This document shows, in pieces, positions 20,523 to 29,011 of a stretch of 64,000 nt of DNA. Numbering within the stretch: position 1 is the first letter of the stretch; each line of letters opens with the position of its first letter. Position numbers and translations under genes: made by a program. Below the pieces are notes generated by a model. That model was given only the letters and a program-made list of their open reading frames with translations, did no database searches and was not told where the DNA came from. The stretch covers positions 1 to 64,000 of the forward strand of contig CANJLH010000010.1 in NCBI GenBank assembly GCA_947475415.1, given 5' to 3'. The DNA comes from Caulobacteraceae bacterium (GTDB taxonomy: Bacteria; Pseudomonadota; Alphaproteobacteria; Caulobacterales; Caulobacteraceae).

Positions 20523-21569
20523 ATGAGCGAAAAGACACCCGTGACCGTGCTGACCGGCTACCTGGGCGCCGGCAAGACCACCCTGCTGAACCGCATCCTC
20601 TCGGAGGATCACGGCAAGCGCTATGCCGTGATCGTCAATGAGTTCGGCGAGATCGGCATCGACAACGACCTCATCGTCGGCGCCGACGAGGAGGTGTTCG
20701 AGATGAACAACGGCTGCGTATGCTGCACCGTTCGCGGCGACCTGATCCGGGTGCTTTCCGGCCTGATGAAGCGCAAGGGCAAGTTCGACGCAATAATTGT
20801 GGAGACGACCGGTCTGGCCGACCCGGGGCCGGTGGCCCAGACCTTCTTCGTCGATGACGACGTCCGCGCCCGCACCGAGCTCGACAGCGTCACCACTGTG
20901 GTGGACGCCAAGCATCTTCCATTGCGGCTGGCGGATTCCAAGGAAGCGGTCGAACAGATCGCCTTCGCCGACCAGATCGTGCTCAACAAGACAGATCTAG
21001 TCAGCGAGGCGGAGTTGGCGTCGGTGGAGGCGGCCATTCGCCGCCTGAACCCGCTGGCGCCCATCCACCGGGCGCAGCGGTCTGACGTGAGCCTGGACAA
21101 GATCCTGGGCCGCGGCGGATTCGACCTGCAGCGGATCACCGCCCTGGAGCCGGAGTTCCTGAATCCGGGCCACGGCGAGCCGGGCCATGTTCACGACGAC
21201 CATTGCGATCATGACCACGGTCACGGCCACGACCATCATCACCACGAAGCGGTGATGGATCACGTCGCCGCGGCGGGCATCCGCGGGATTTCGCTACAGG
21301 TGGACAAGCCGCTGAACGCCAATCGGGTCACCGCCTGGCTGAACGGGGTGCTGGAGGCGCAGGGGCCGGACATCCTGCGGGCTAAAGGGATACTCAGCGT
21401 CGCTGGCGACGACCGCCGCATGGTGTTCCAGGCCGTGCACATGATCCTTGAGGGCGACTACCAGGGTGAATGGCCCGCGGGCTCGGCGCGGACCAGCCGA
21501 CTGGTGTTCATTGGCCGCAACCTGGATGAAGCGGCGCTGCGGTCAGGCTTCGAGGCCTGCGCGGCCTGA
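20523..21569 (+). CDS. COG0523 (CobW-type) GTP-dependent metallochaperone
   Basis: A 348-residue G3E GTPase. GYLGAGKT (12-19) is the P-loop, GCVCC (64-68) the metal-binding CXCC motif, and NKTD (155-158) the guanine specificity motif. Residues 217-247 are a His/Asp-rich stretch likely to bind zinc, followed by a CobW C-terminal domain. Zur-regulated members of this family deliver zinc to client enzymes during zinc limitation. The Zur-like site upstream supports that role over cobalamin synthesis, and no cob genes are present. ATG 20523 begins MSEKTPVTVL. Confidence 0.9.
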   Translation: MSEKTPVTVLTGYLGAGKTTLLNRILSEDHGKRYAVIVNEFGEIGIDNDLIVGADEEVFEMNNGCVCCTVRGDLIRVLSGLMKRKGKFDAIIVETTGLADPGPVAQTFFVDDDVRARTELDSVTTVVDAKHLPLRLADSKEAVEQIAFADQIVLNKTDLVSEAELASVEAAIRRLNPLAPIHRAQRSDVSLDKILGRGGFDLQRITALEPEFLNPGHGEPGHVHDDHCDHDHGHGHDHHHHEAVMDHVAAAGIRGISLQVDKPLNANRVTAWLNGVLEAQGPDILRAKGILSVAGDDRRMVFQAVHMILEGDYQGEWPAGSARTSRLVFIGRNLDEAALRSGFEACAA

Positions 21570-21581
21570 ACCTGGCAAAAC

Positions 21582-21612
21582 GAAGCCCGCCGCGGTTTCC
21601 CGGGCGGGCTTC
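21582..21612. terminator. Bidirectional hairpin between COG0523 gene and exbD
   Basis: A 10-bp perfect stem GAAGCCCGCC/GGCGGGCTTC with an 11-base loop, 12 bp past the GTPase stop and 28 bp past the exbD stop. AAAA precedes it and TCTAGATTCT follows, so it could end both convergent transcripts. Confidence 0.75.
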
Positions 21613-21639
21613 TAGATTCTCGCGATGTGATTGATAGGC

Positions 21640-22077
21640 TCAGAGCTCTTCGTTGATCAGGGCCACCTGATAAAAGCCGCCTTCTTGCAGGGTGTTCATC
21701 ACTTCCATGAACTTGCCGTAGCGCACCTGCCGGTCGGCGCGGATATAGACCCGCGCGTCGGGACCCATCTCTTCCTTGAGCGTCAGCTCGCGGGTGACGT
21801 CTGTGACCAGGGTGTCCACGCTGGTGGGCTTGTCACCGATGTAAAGCGCGCCTGTCCAGGCGATGTTGATCAGCGTCGGCTCCTTGGGCTTCGAGCCCGG
21901 GGGCGGCGGTATGGCCGGGGGAAGGTCGAGCTTGATCGACACCGTGGCCGCCGGGATCGACACCATGAAGATGATCAGCAGCACCAGCATCACGTCCACG
22001 AACGGCGTGACGTTGATGTCGGCGTTCTGGCCTAGGCTGAAGCGGTCGCCACCGCCGCCCGACATCTTAGCGCCCAT
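21640..22077 (-). CDS. ExbD/TolR family proton-channel subunit (second copy)
   Basis: A 145-residue single-pass inner-membrane protein of the ExbD/TolR family, which with ExbB couples the proton gradient to TonB. The transmembrane helix NVTPFVDVMLVLLIIFMV carries the essential Asp. The periplasmic domain ends with VRYGKFMEVMNTLQEGGFYQVALI. It lies 102 bp downstream of a close paralogue on the same strand. No ExbB/TolQ or TonB gene is adjacent, so its partner must be encoded elsewhere. Confidence 0.9.
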   Translation of the reverse strand: MGAKMSGGGGDRFSLGQNADINVTPFVDVMLVLLIIFMVSIPAATVSIKLDLPPAIPPPPGSKPKEPTLINIAWTGALYIGDKPTSVDTLVTDVTRELTLKEEMGPDARVYIRADRQVRYGKFMEVMNTLQEGGFYQVALINEEL

Positions 22078-22179
22078 TCGGACTTCCTTCCCTAAATGCG
22101 CTCGCGCGCCTCACCACTTGCGCCAGACCATTGGCAAGCCGCATGGCGAAAGTAAAGTCCCAACCGGCGCGGCGAAGGC

Positions 22180-22620
22180 TCAGATCTTTTCCGCCACCAG
22201 CCCCACGTGGTGGAAGCCGGCGGCGTGGAGGGCATCCATGACCGTCACGAAATCACCATAGGGCGTCCTTCGGTCGGCGCGAACGTGGATGCTTGCGCTG
22301 TCCAGCCTCTCGCTGCGGCAGGCGAGCTCGCCAGTCACCTGGGCGGCGAGGGTGGCGATCTGAGCCGGCGTGTCGCCTACGAAGACGCCTCCGCCGGCCT
22401 GGACGCTGATCACGAGGGGCGCGTGCGGATGGTCCTGCGCCCGGGAACCGGCCTGTGGCAGGTTGAGGCGTATGGAAGTCTGGGCGGCCGGAATGGCCAC
22501 CATGAAGATGATCAGGATCACCAGCATCACGTCGACGAACGGCGTGACGTTGATGTCGGCGTTCTGACCCAGGGCGTAGCGGCCGTCAGAGCCTCCACCG
22601 CTGGATATCTTGAGTCCCAT
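22180..22620 (-). CDS. ExbD/TolR family proton-channel subunit (first copy)
   Basis: A 146-residue paralogue of the next gene. It has the same N-terminal stretch LGQNADINVTPFVDVMLV with the conserved Asp in the helix, and a divergent periplasmic domain containing two Cys (none in the other copy). GAGGAGG stands just ahead of the ATG. The upstream region is AT-rich with Fur-like and palindromic sequences, suggesting iron control. The tandem pair without exbB points to a two-ExbD energising complex whose ExbB lies elsewhere. Confidence 0.9.
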   Translation of the reverse strand: MGLKISSGGGSDGRYALGQNADINVTPFVDVMLVILIIFMVAIPAAQTSIRLNLPQAGSRAQDHPHAPLVISVQAGGGVFVGDTPAQIATLAAQVTGELACRSERLDSASIHVRADRRTPYGDFVTVMDALHAAGFHHVGLVAEKI

Positions 22621-22653
22621 GGTTTCCTCCTCTGGTTTAGCCAGCTACTTATG

Positions 22654-22694
22654 TTGCGAGTGAGAAACAATATCACAGTTTTGATAAATATCAA
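22654..22694 (-). promoter_or_regulatory. AT-rich promoter/operator region of the exbD pair
   Basis: On the minus strand TTGATA and TATTGT are separated by 16 bases, a plausible sigma70 promoter. TTGATA-AA-TATCAA (22681-22694) is a perfect inverted repeat overlapping the -35. Just downstream, 22654-22675 (plus strand TTGCGAGTGAGAAACAATAT) resembles a degenerate Fur box. The stretch stands out against the GC-rich background. Fur control is an inference. Confidence 0.4.
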
Positions 22695-22739
22695 GCGGGG
22701 GGCTGGCGGGGCCGCGGCGCCGGACGCTAAGTAGGCGAC

Positions 22740-23711
22740 ATGGATTTCGCCTTTGACGCCTATGTCACCGCCGCCCTGTTCGACCGCACTGCAAAGGCCG
22801 CCTTCGCCCTGGGCGACGGGTCGGTGCGGTTCGAGACCGGCGAGACCGTCCAGGCCCATGACGGCGCGATCCTGTCGGCCTGCCTGCACCCCTCTGGCGA
22901 GGGGTTGATCACCGGCGGGGATGACGGCCGAGTCGTCTGGGTTCGGGCAACCGGGGCGCAGGTCCTCGCCGAGGTGCCCGGCCGCTGGATCGACGCGGTG
23001 GCTGCCAGTGCGGAGTCCGGGCTGATCGCCTTCGCCGCCGGCCGCGAGGTGCTGGTGCGCGACACCGCCGACGCAAGCTTTGAGCGCACCTTCGCCCATG
23101 AGCGCACCGTGGCCGACCTGGCCTTCGACCCCAAGGGGCGGCGGATCGCGACGGCCACATATGGCGGCGCGGCGCTCTGGTACGCCCGCATCGCCCAACA
23201 GAAGCCGGTGTTCCTGAAGTGGGCCGGAAGTCATATCGCCTTGGCCTGGAGCCCCGACGGCAAGTTCCTGATGTCGTCGATGCAGGAAAACCAGCTGCAC
23301 GGCTGGAAGGTGGCCGACGAGAAGAACATGCGCATGGGCGGCTATCCGGCCAAGGTCAGATCGCTGGCGTTCCTGTCCAAGGGCCAGCTCATGGCCACCT
23401 CGGGCGCCGCCGGCGCCGTGGTCTGGCCCTTCACCGGCCCCGCTGGCCCCTTGGGAAAAGCCGCCGCCGAGGTGGGCCATGAGGACGGCGCGCATGTGGT
23501 CCGGGTGGCCGCCACACCCGCCGGCCCCCGAGTCGCCGCCGGCCTGGAGGACGGACGGGTCTGGGCCCTGGATGTCACCGGCTCGAAGGTCCTGCGCATC
23601 CGCAATGAAAAGGGCGCGCCGATCTCCGCCGTGGCGATCACCCCCGATGGCCGCCGGGTCGCTTGGGGCGATGAAGCGGGCGGCGCCGGTGTGGCGCAGA
23701 TCGAGGGATAG
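22740..23711 (+). CDS. WD40 repeat protein
   Basis: A 323-residue protein made almost wholly of WD-like beta-propeller repeats, probably seven. Recurring units read AHDGAILSACLHPSGEGLITGGDDGRVVW, ERTVADLAFDPKGRRIATATYGGAALW and GAPISAVAITPDGRRVAWGDEAG. There is no signal peptide, so it should be cytosolic and act as a protein-binding platform. It is divergent from the exbD pair and 70 bp upstream of mtgA. Its partner is not known. Confidence 0.85.
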   Translation: MDFAFDAYVTAALFDRTAKAAFALGDGSVRFETGETVQAHDGAILSACLHPSGEGLITGGDDGRVVWVRATGAQVLAEVPGRWIDAVAASAESGLIAFAAGREVLVRDTADASFERTFAHERTVADLAFDPKGRRIATATYGGAALWYARIAQQKPVFLKWAGSHIALAWSPDGKFLMSSMQENQLHGWKVADEKNMRMGGYPAKVRSLAFLSKGQLMATSGAAGAVVWPFTGPAGPLGKAAAEVGHEDGAHVVRVAATPAGPRVAAGLEDGRVWALDVTGSKVLRIRNEKGAPISAVAITPDGRRVAWGDEAGGAGVAQIEG

Positions 23712-23781
23712 GCCGATCCGCTTGACGCGATTCGGCGAGCGGACGTAGCAAGATGCTGTTGGGTCAGGCCAGGGACATCCT

Positions 23782-24519
23782 TTGAACGCCAGAGCCGCAC
23801 CACGACCGTCCCGCCCCAAGCCCAGGCGCGGCTTGTTCGGTCGCTTGTTTCGCGGGCTCTTCGCCCTGGTGGTGACCTTCGGCCTCGTGCTGCCGGTGCT
23901 GTTTACCGCCCTCTACCGCTTCGTGCCGCCGCCGGTGACCTATCTGATGGTCGAGCGGACGGTCCAGGGCCGTGGGTTCGAGCGCCGCTGGCGGCCGATC
24001 CAGAAAATCTCGCCGGCCCTGGTGCGCGCGGTGATCGCCGCTGAGGATGCCCACTTCTGCGACCACCACGGCTTCGACTTCGCGGCCATGGAGAAGGCGC
24101 TGAAACACAATGCCCGACGGCCGGGCAAGGTGCGCGGCGGCTCCACTATCAGCCAGCAGACCGCAAAGAATGTGTTCCTGTGGCCCGAGCGGTCCTATGT
24201 GCGCAAAGGCCTGGAGGCCTATTTCACCATACTGATCGAGGTGATGTGGGGAAAGCGCCGGATCATGGAGGTTTATCTGAACTCGATCGAGTGGGGCCCC
24301 GGCGTCTATGGCGCGGATGCGGCGGCGCGCAAAAATTTCGGCGTCGGCGCCGACAAGCTCAGCCCCGCCCAGGCCGCCCGCCTCGCCGCCATCCTGCCCA
24401 GCCCGCTCAAGTGGCGCGCTGCAGCGCCCGGCCCCTACGTCCGCACCCGCGCCCTGCGCATCGGCCGCGCGGCCGGTACGGTGCGGCGCAGCGGGATGGA
24501 GGCGTGCGTGTTGGGGTAG
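23782..24519 (+). CDS. mtgA: Monofunctional peptidoglycan transglycosylase
   Basis: Polymerises lipid II into glycan strands at the inner membrane. The 245-residue protein has a basic N-terminus, one membrane anchor ([21 protein letters not shown]) and a GT51 domain. That domain contains [10 protein letters not shown] (88-97, catalytic Glu), GGSTISQQ (119-126) and [15 protein letters not shown]. No transpeptidase domain follows, and the length is normal for MtgA. The start appears to be TTG 23782; no better ATG precedes the anchor. Confidence 0.95.
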   Translation: MNARAAPRPSRPKPRRGLFGRLFRGLFALVVTFGLVLPVLFTALYRFVPPPVTYLMVERTVQGRGFERRWRPIQKISPALVRAVIAAEDAHFCDHHGFDFAAMEKALKHNARRPGKVRGGSTISQQTAKNVFLWPERSYVRKGLEAYFTILIEVMWGKRRIMEVYLNSIEWGPGVYGADAAARKNFGVGADKLSPAQAARLAAILPSPLKWRAAAPGPYVRTRALRIGRAAGTVRRSGMEACVLG

Positions 24520-24553
24520 GGGGCCGAAAGGCGCTGTTTCAAAGTCCGTCGCT

Positions 24554-24931
24554 TCAGCTCATCCGGTGGATTGCACAGAGCTTGTTGCCATCCGGATCGC
24601 GCAGATAGGCCAGATAGATCTTGCCAAAGCCACCCTCGCGCACGCCGGGCGGGTCTTCACAGGTGACCCCGCCATTGGCGACGCCCGCGGCGTGCCAGGC
24701 GGCGCCCTGTTCCGGCGAGTCACAGGTAAAGGCGATGGTGCCGCCATTGGCCGCGGTGGCAGGCTGGCCGTTGATCGGACGGGTGACAGCGAACGTGCCG
24801 GTGGGCGTCCGGTAGAAGATGCGCTCGCCATTCACCGTCGCCGGCTTAACGCCCAGCGTGCCGAGCACGGAGTCATAGAACACCTTGGCTTTCTGAAGGT
24901 CGTTAGTTCCGATCATGATGTGGGAAAACAT
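24554..24931 (-). CDS. VOC family protein
   Basis: A 125-residue glyoxalase-fold protein. It begins MFSHIMIGTNDLQKAKVFYDSVLGTLG and ends GGFGKIYLAYLRDPDGNKLCAIHRM. The first His and the late residues are placed as in metal-binding VOC proteins, although the usual final Glu is replaced in CAIH. The function is unknown. It lies between mtgA (convergent) and a glutathione transferase gene; the 234 bp beyond its start show no clear feature. Confidence 0.85.
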   Translation of the reverse strand: MFSHIMIGTNDLQKAKVFYDSVLGTLGVKPATVNGERIFYRTPTGTFAVTRPINGQPATAANGGTIAFTCDSPEQGAAWHAAGVANGGVTCEDPPGVREGGFGKIYLAYLRDPDGNKLCAIHRMS

Positions 24932-25165
24932 TCCACCCTACCTCTCGTTGCGGCGTCGGCGGGGCTTATGCGTGACGGAGGCGGCGAGGACAAGGCCGCG
25001 GCGGATCGGACGGCCGCGCGACACCCCCTCCACCTGCATGCCAATACCAACGGACGGCGCGCACAGCGCTTGCAACGCATTTGAAAAGGAATTGGCGTGT
25101 CTCAGTGACGTATAGCCTTCGGGCGGTCGTCGCGACTCAGTGTGTAACAGGTCCGCGCTCGCCCC

Positions 25166-25798
25166 CTACGCCTTCGGCGCGCCCAGCACGGAGACCACGC
25201 TGGGCCGTTGGAACACCTGGTTTCGCCAGCGGGTGAGGCCGGTCAGGGTGGCGGGGATCTCCATGTCGATCCGGCCCAGCATGTTGCAGGCCATGATGGC
25301 GGTGATGTCGGCGACGGTGAATTGGTCGCCGGACACAAAGGTGTGCCGGCGGAGCTGGGCGTCCAGCAGGTCCAGGCCTGCGGCCACCCGGGGGCGGTTG
25401 AGCTCCGCCCACGGGGCGAGCTGCACCGGCTCCAGGGCCTTCACGAAGGCCACCGAATGGCGAAACACCTCCCGGGCCGGGCCATAGACCAGGAACTCCA
25501 CTCGCCGCTGCCACATCTCCACCACCGCTTCGTCCAGGGGCCCAACCCCCATCAGCGGTGGCTCAGGGTGCAGTCGCTCGAAGTAGCGGCAGATGGCGAT
25601 AGTCTCGGAGAGGCAGGTTCCGTCGTCCAGCTCCAGCACCGGCACCTGGGCGGTAGGGCTTTTGACCAGAAAGTCCGCCGCCCGATGCGCGCCGCCCATC
25701 AGGTCCACCGGCTCGAACGGGATGTCGATCCCCTTCTCCTCCAGGAAGATCGCCACCCGCACGGGATTGCCGCCGTTCCGGGCGCCCCAGATTTTCAT
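25166..25798 (-). CDS. Glutathione S-transferase family protein
   Basis: A 210-residue cytosolic transferase-like protein. The thioredoxin-like N-terminal half has the cis-Pro region AQVPVLELDDGTCLSETIAICRYFE (VPVLE, SETIAI). The helical C-terminal half includes FVSGDQFTVADITAIMACNM, the N-capping motif of GSTs. I take ATG 25798 (MKIWGARNGGNPVRVAIFLEE) as the start. It is divergent from the alanine dehydrogenase gene. The substrate cannot be told. Confidence 0.9.
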   Translation of the reverse strand: MKIWGARNGGNPVRVAIFLEEKGIDIPFEPVDLMGGAHRAADFLVKSPTAQVPVLELDDGTCLSETIAICRYFERLHPEPPLMGVGPLDEAVVEMWQRRVEFLVYGPAREVFRHSVAFVKALEPVQLAPWAELNRPRVAAGLDLLDAQLRRHTFVSGDQFTVADITAIMACNMLGRIDMEIPATLTGLTRWRNQVFQRPSVVSVLGAPKA

Positions 25799-25943
25799 CA
25801 GGCCTGTGTCCTTATTGGAGGGTCGGGCGGCGATCTTAACGGAGGGGCCGGATCGGCGCCAGGACGGGGCGCCGGCGCCCCGTCCTGGCGCCCAGGGCCG
25901 CGGCGTGGTCCACTCCGGCGGATCGGATCCAAGGAGACTTCCT

Positions 25944-27056
25944 ATGCGTGTCGGCGTGCCCAAGGAGATCAAGCCGGGTGAATACCGTGTCGGGCTCACC
26001 CCCACAGCGGTGCGGGAATATGTCACCCATGGCCACGAGGTGCTGGTCCAGGCCGGAGCGGGGTCAGGCGCTGGGTATACGGACGGGGCCTTCAAGCGGG
26101 CCGGCGCGCGCATCGTCTCGGGCGCGGAGGAGGTGTTCGCCGAAGCCGAGCTGATTGTGAAGGTGAAGGAGCCGCAGGCGGCGGAATGGAAGCGGCTGAG
26201 GGAAGGCCAGATCCTGTTCACCTATCTGCATCTGGCGCCGGATCCGGATCAGGCCGAAGGGCTGCTGGCGTCGGGCGCGACGGCCATCGCCTATGAGACG
26301 GTGACCGATGCGGCGGGCGGACTGCCACTGCTGGCGCCGATGTCTGAGGTGGCCGGGCGGATCGCGGTGTTCTCAGCCGGCGAGACTCTGCTCAAGCACA
26401 ACGGCGGAATGGGTCTGCTGCTCTGCGGTGTGCCCGGTGTGCCGCCGGCGCGAATCTGCGTGCTGGGCGGGGGCGTGGTGGGACTGAATGCGGCGCGTAT
26501 GGCCGCCGGCTTGGGCGCCGAGGTGGTGGTGTTGGAACGCTCCATCCCGCGCATGCGGGTGCTGGATGACATGTTCCTTGGTCGAATCCTTACCCGCTAC
26601 TCCACGCTGGACGCCGTGGAGGAGGAGGTGCTGAAGGCTGATGTGGTGATCGGTGCGGTGTTAACGGCGGGGGCCGCGGCGCCCAAGCTGGTCAAGCGCG
26701 AGCACCTGTCGAAGATGAAGCGTGGTTCGGTGCTGGTGGATGTATCCATCGACCAGGGGGGCTGCTTCGAGACCAGCCGTCCCACCACCCATGCGGAGCC
26801 CACCTATGTGGTGGACGGCGTGGTCCACTACTGCGTGGCCAATATGCCCGGCGCGGCGCCGCGCACCTCATCGGAGGCGCTGGTGCACGCCACCCTGACG
26901 TTCGGCCTGGCGCTGGCCGACAGGGGTCTGGAGGCCCTGAAGACCGACCGCCACCTGGCCAAGGGGCTGAACGTCTGGGCCGGCAAGATCACCCATCCGG
27001 CGGTTGCCCAGGCGCTGGCCAGGCCGTTCGCCGACCCGTTCGGGGCGTGGGGTTAA
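25944..27056 (+). CDS. ald: Alanine dehydrogenase
   Basis: NAD-dependent oxidative deamination of L-alanine to pyruvate and ammonia, or the reverse. It has 370 residues, the family length, starting MRVGVPKEIKPGEYRVGLTP at ATG 25944 with AAGGAG eight bases upstream. The N-terminal motif VGVPKEIKPGEYRVGLTP and the NAD-binding segment VLGGGVVGLNAARMAAGLGAEVVVLE are both clear, and DQGGCFETSRPTTH is a family signature. No lrp-type regulator is adjacent. Confidence 0.97.
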   Translation: MRVGVPKEIKPGEYRVGLTPTAVREYVTHGHEVLVQAGAGSGAGYTDGAFKRAGARIVSGAEEVFAEAELIVKVKEPQAAEWKRLREGQILFTYLHLAPDPDQAEGLLASGATAIAYETVTDAAGGLPLLAPMSEVAGRIAVFSAGETLLKHNGGMGLLLCGVPGVPPARICVLGGGVVGLNAARMAAGLGAEVVVLERSIPRMRVLDDMFLGRILTRYSTLDAVEEEVLKADVVIGAVLTAGAAAPKLVKREHLSKMKRGSVLVDVSIDQGGCFETSRPTTHAEPTYVVDGVVHYCVANMPGAAPRTSSEALVHATLTFGLALADRGLEALKTDRHLAKGLNVWAGKITHPAVAQALARPFADPFGAWG

Positions 27057-27060
27057 CCGG

Positions 27061-27939
27061 TCAGGCGGCGGCCCACTGACCTGGTTCGAGAACCGTCGGG
27101 TCGTCGATGGCCATCTCGTCCCAGTCCAGGTCCGGGGGCGGATTGGCGGCGGCGGCGACTACGGCGCTCATCTCGGCGGCGGAGCTGACCCCCACCAGGA
27201 CGACGGCGGCCTCGGGCCGGGAGAGCGCGAAACCCAGGGCGGCCTGCAGCGGGTCGGAGCGGCCTTCGGCGATCAGGCGCCGGGCGCGGGAAATGCGACT
27301 GGCGGCGGACTTCAGATGGCTGGGCGCGCGGTCCGGCGGCAGGAACAACAGGCCGTTCAGGAAAATCGCGCGCAGGTGCACCTCGATGCCGACGCCGGCC
27401 AGGCGGGCCAGGGTGCCGTCCAGGAGCAGCCGTTGATCCAGAAGGCTCGCCGGCGCCTGGACAATATCCGGGCGGAACCGGCGGGCCAGCCGGACCGGGT
27501 CGTCGGAGGCGTAGACACTCATGCCGATCTTTTCACACAGGCCCGCGTCCCGAAGCGCCTGCAGCCGCTCCCAGAGCGCCATCCCATGCACCCCGAACAG
27601 CTCGGAGGCGCCTGGAGTTAGGACGGCGTGGACTCGATCCACACCCAGTCGGCGCATCTGGGCGCGTAACTCGGCTTCCACATAGTCCGGCCCCCGGTCG
27701 GCCCGGGCGGTGAACAAGGTGATGCGGAACGGATTCGGCCGCGGCAGAAGCGTGTTGAGCAAAGTTTCCGAATGGGGCGAATAGCCGGCGATCTCCAGCG
27801 CCGACAGATTGGAGCGGGCGGCGATCTGCAGGATGTCGCGGGCCTCGGCCTCACGCGACCGGGTGCGGTTGGTAGGCTGGGGCTGGTCGAGGCCGAGTTG
27901 GCCCGATGTTAGTCCGAGCTTGACGAGGGGCGAGGTCAT
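27061..27939 (-). CDS. Aldo/keto reductase family protein
   Basis: A 292-residue TIM-barrel protein related to NAD(P)H oxidoreductases such as D-threo-aldose dehydrogenase. It begins MTSPLVKLGLTSGQLGLDQ and includes GVDRVHAVLTPGASELFG and the cofactor-side segment ALGFALSRPEAAVVLVGVSSAAEM. The usual catalytic Tyr/Lys/His motifs are not clearly recognisable, so it may be a specialised or inactive member. In alphaproteobacteria such proteins sometimes accompany polysaccharide genes, but here its neighbours are ald and xdhC. Confidence 0.75.
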   Translation of the reverse strand: MTSPLVKLGLTSGQLGLDQPQPTNRTRSREAEARDILQIAARSNLSALEIAGYSPHSETLLNTLLPRPNPFRITLFTARADRGPDYVEAELRAQMRRLGVDRVHAVLTPGASELFGVHGMALWERLQALRDAGLCEKIGMSVYASDDPVRLARRFRPDIVQAPASLLDQRLLLDGTLARLAGVGIEVHLRAIFLNGLLFLPPDRAPSHLKSAASRISRARRLIAEGRSDPLQAALGFALSRPEAAVVLVGVSSAAEMSAVVAAAANPPPDLDWDEMAIDDPTVLEPGQWAAA

Positions 27940-28045
27940 GAGGGACGCGGGCTCTTTGGCGAGAGGAACTTTTCGCGACCCATGGTGGCGCAGAAGCCTA
28001 AAGAAGCCGTATCCGTAACCTTGATGGGTGGTTAAGGACGAAATC

Positions 28046-29011
28046 ATGCGCGAGCCCCTTCCCGACTGGCCGCTCTTCGGAATGACCGACGATGTGCGCC
28101 CGGCCCTGGCCGCAACGTCGGCGGCCGGCGTTCCCTCGGCATTGGCGACATTAACCAAGGTGGAGGGAGGCGGGCCGCGGCCAGCGGGGACCCAGATGGT
28201 GTTCGCCGATGGCGTGACGGCGGGCTATTTCTCCGGCGGCTGCGTGGAAGCGGATGTGGCGAGCCACGCCTGGGACTGCCTGTCCGACGGCGAACCGCGC
28301 CGCCTGGTCTATGGCGAGGGTAGCCCATGGCCGGACATCCGCCTGCTGTGCGGCGCCCGCATCGAGATCTTCGTGGAGAAGGTTGAGGCCGACGATCCGG
28401 CCTTGGCGGCGCTGCTGGCCGCCAAGGCGGCGCGCAACTCGGTGGTTTGGATCAGCGACGGGCATAAGCGCGCCTGTGTCGCGCCGGGCTCAGCGCAGGC
28501 TTGGGATGGCGCGATCAGCCGCAGGCACGATCCGGTGACCCGCCTTGTGGTGTTCGGCTCCGACCCAACGGCGCTCGCCATCGCCCAGCTCGGCGCCCAG
28601 TCGGGCCTGGAGACCACCCTTGTGCGGCCCAAGGGGCCCGACTCTTCGCCGCCGATTCCTGGATTGGGCTATCGGCGCGAGGCGCCGGCGGCGGCGTTGG
28701 CGGCTATCGGGGTCGACCCATGGACGGCGATCGCGGTGGCGACCCACGACCTGGAGACCGATCAGGCCGCCTTGCGCGTCGCCTTGCCGTCGCCAGCGTC
28801 CTATGTGGGCCTGCTGGGCGCGCGGGCGCGGCTGCCCGAGCGGGTGGCGCGGTTGAAGGCGGCCGGTGTCACTGATGCGGCGATCGGCCGCCTGCACGCC
28901 CCGATCGGCCTGCCGGTGGGCGGCAAGGCGCCCTGGGAGGTGGCGGTGTCAGTGATCGGCGAGGTGATGGCCGAACGGCTGAAGGCGCTGGCGCCGGTCA
29001 TCCCCGGCTGA
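28046..29011 (+). CDS. XdhC/CoxI family molybdoenzyme maturation protein
   Basis: A 321-residue protein of the family that binds molybdenum cofactor, helps sulfurate it and delivers it to xanthine dehydrogenase-type enzymes. The N-terminal XdhC/CoxI domain contains TKVEGGGPRPAGTQMVFADG and GYFSGGCVEADV. The C-terminal Rossmann domain includes YVGLLGARARLPERV and LHAPIGLPVGGKAPWEVAVSV. ATG 28046 has AAGGA at good spacing; GTG 28028 is possible. It converges on moeA, overlapping by 14 bp, so the Moco genes cluster on both strands. No xdhAB genes are in the window. Confidence 0.92.
   Translation: MREPLPDWPLFGMTDDVRPALAATSAAGVPSALATLTKVEGGGPRPAGTQMVFADGVTAGYFSGGCVEADVASHAWDCLSDGEPRRLVYGEGSPWPDIRLLCGARIEIFVEKVEADDPALAALLAAKAARNSVVWISDGHKRACVAPGSAQAWDGAISRRHDPVTRLVVFGSDPTALAIAQLGAQSGLETTLVRPKGPDSSPPIPGLGYRREAPAAALAAIGVDPWTAIAVATHDLETDQAALRVALPSPASYVGLLGARARLPERVARLKAAGVTDAAIGRLHAPIGLPVGGKAPWEVAVSVIGEVMAERLKALAPVIPG

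Noticed and set aside
22527-23819. 430-codon open frame on the minus strand opposite the WD40 gene
   Set aside because: It lies antisense to a clear WD40 protein, has no recognisable domain, and reflects GC-rich codon bias.
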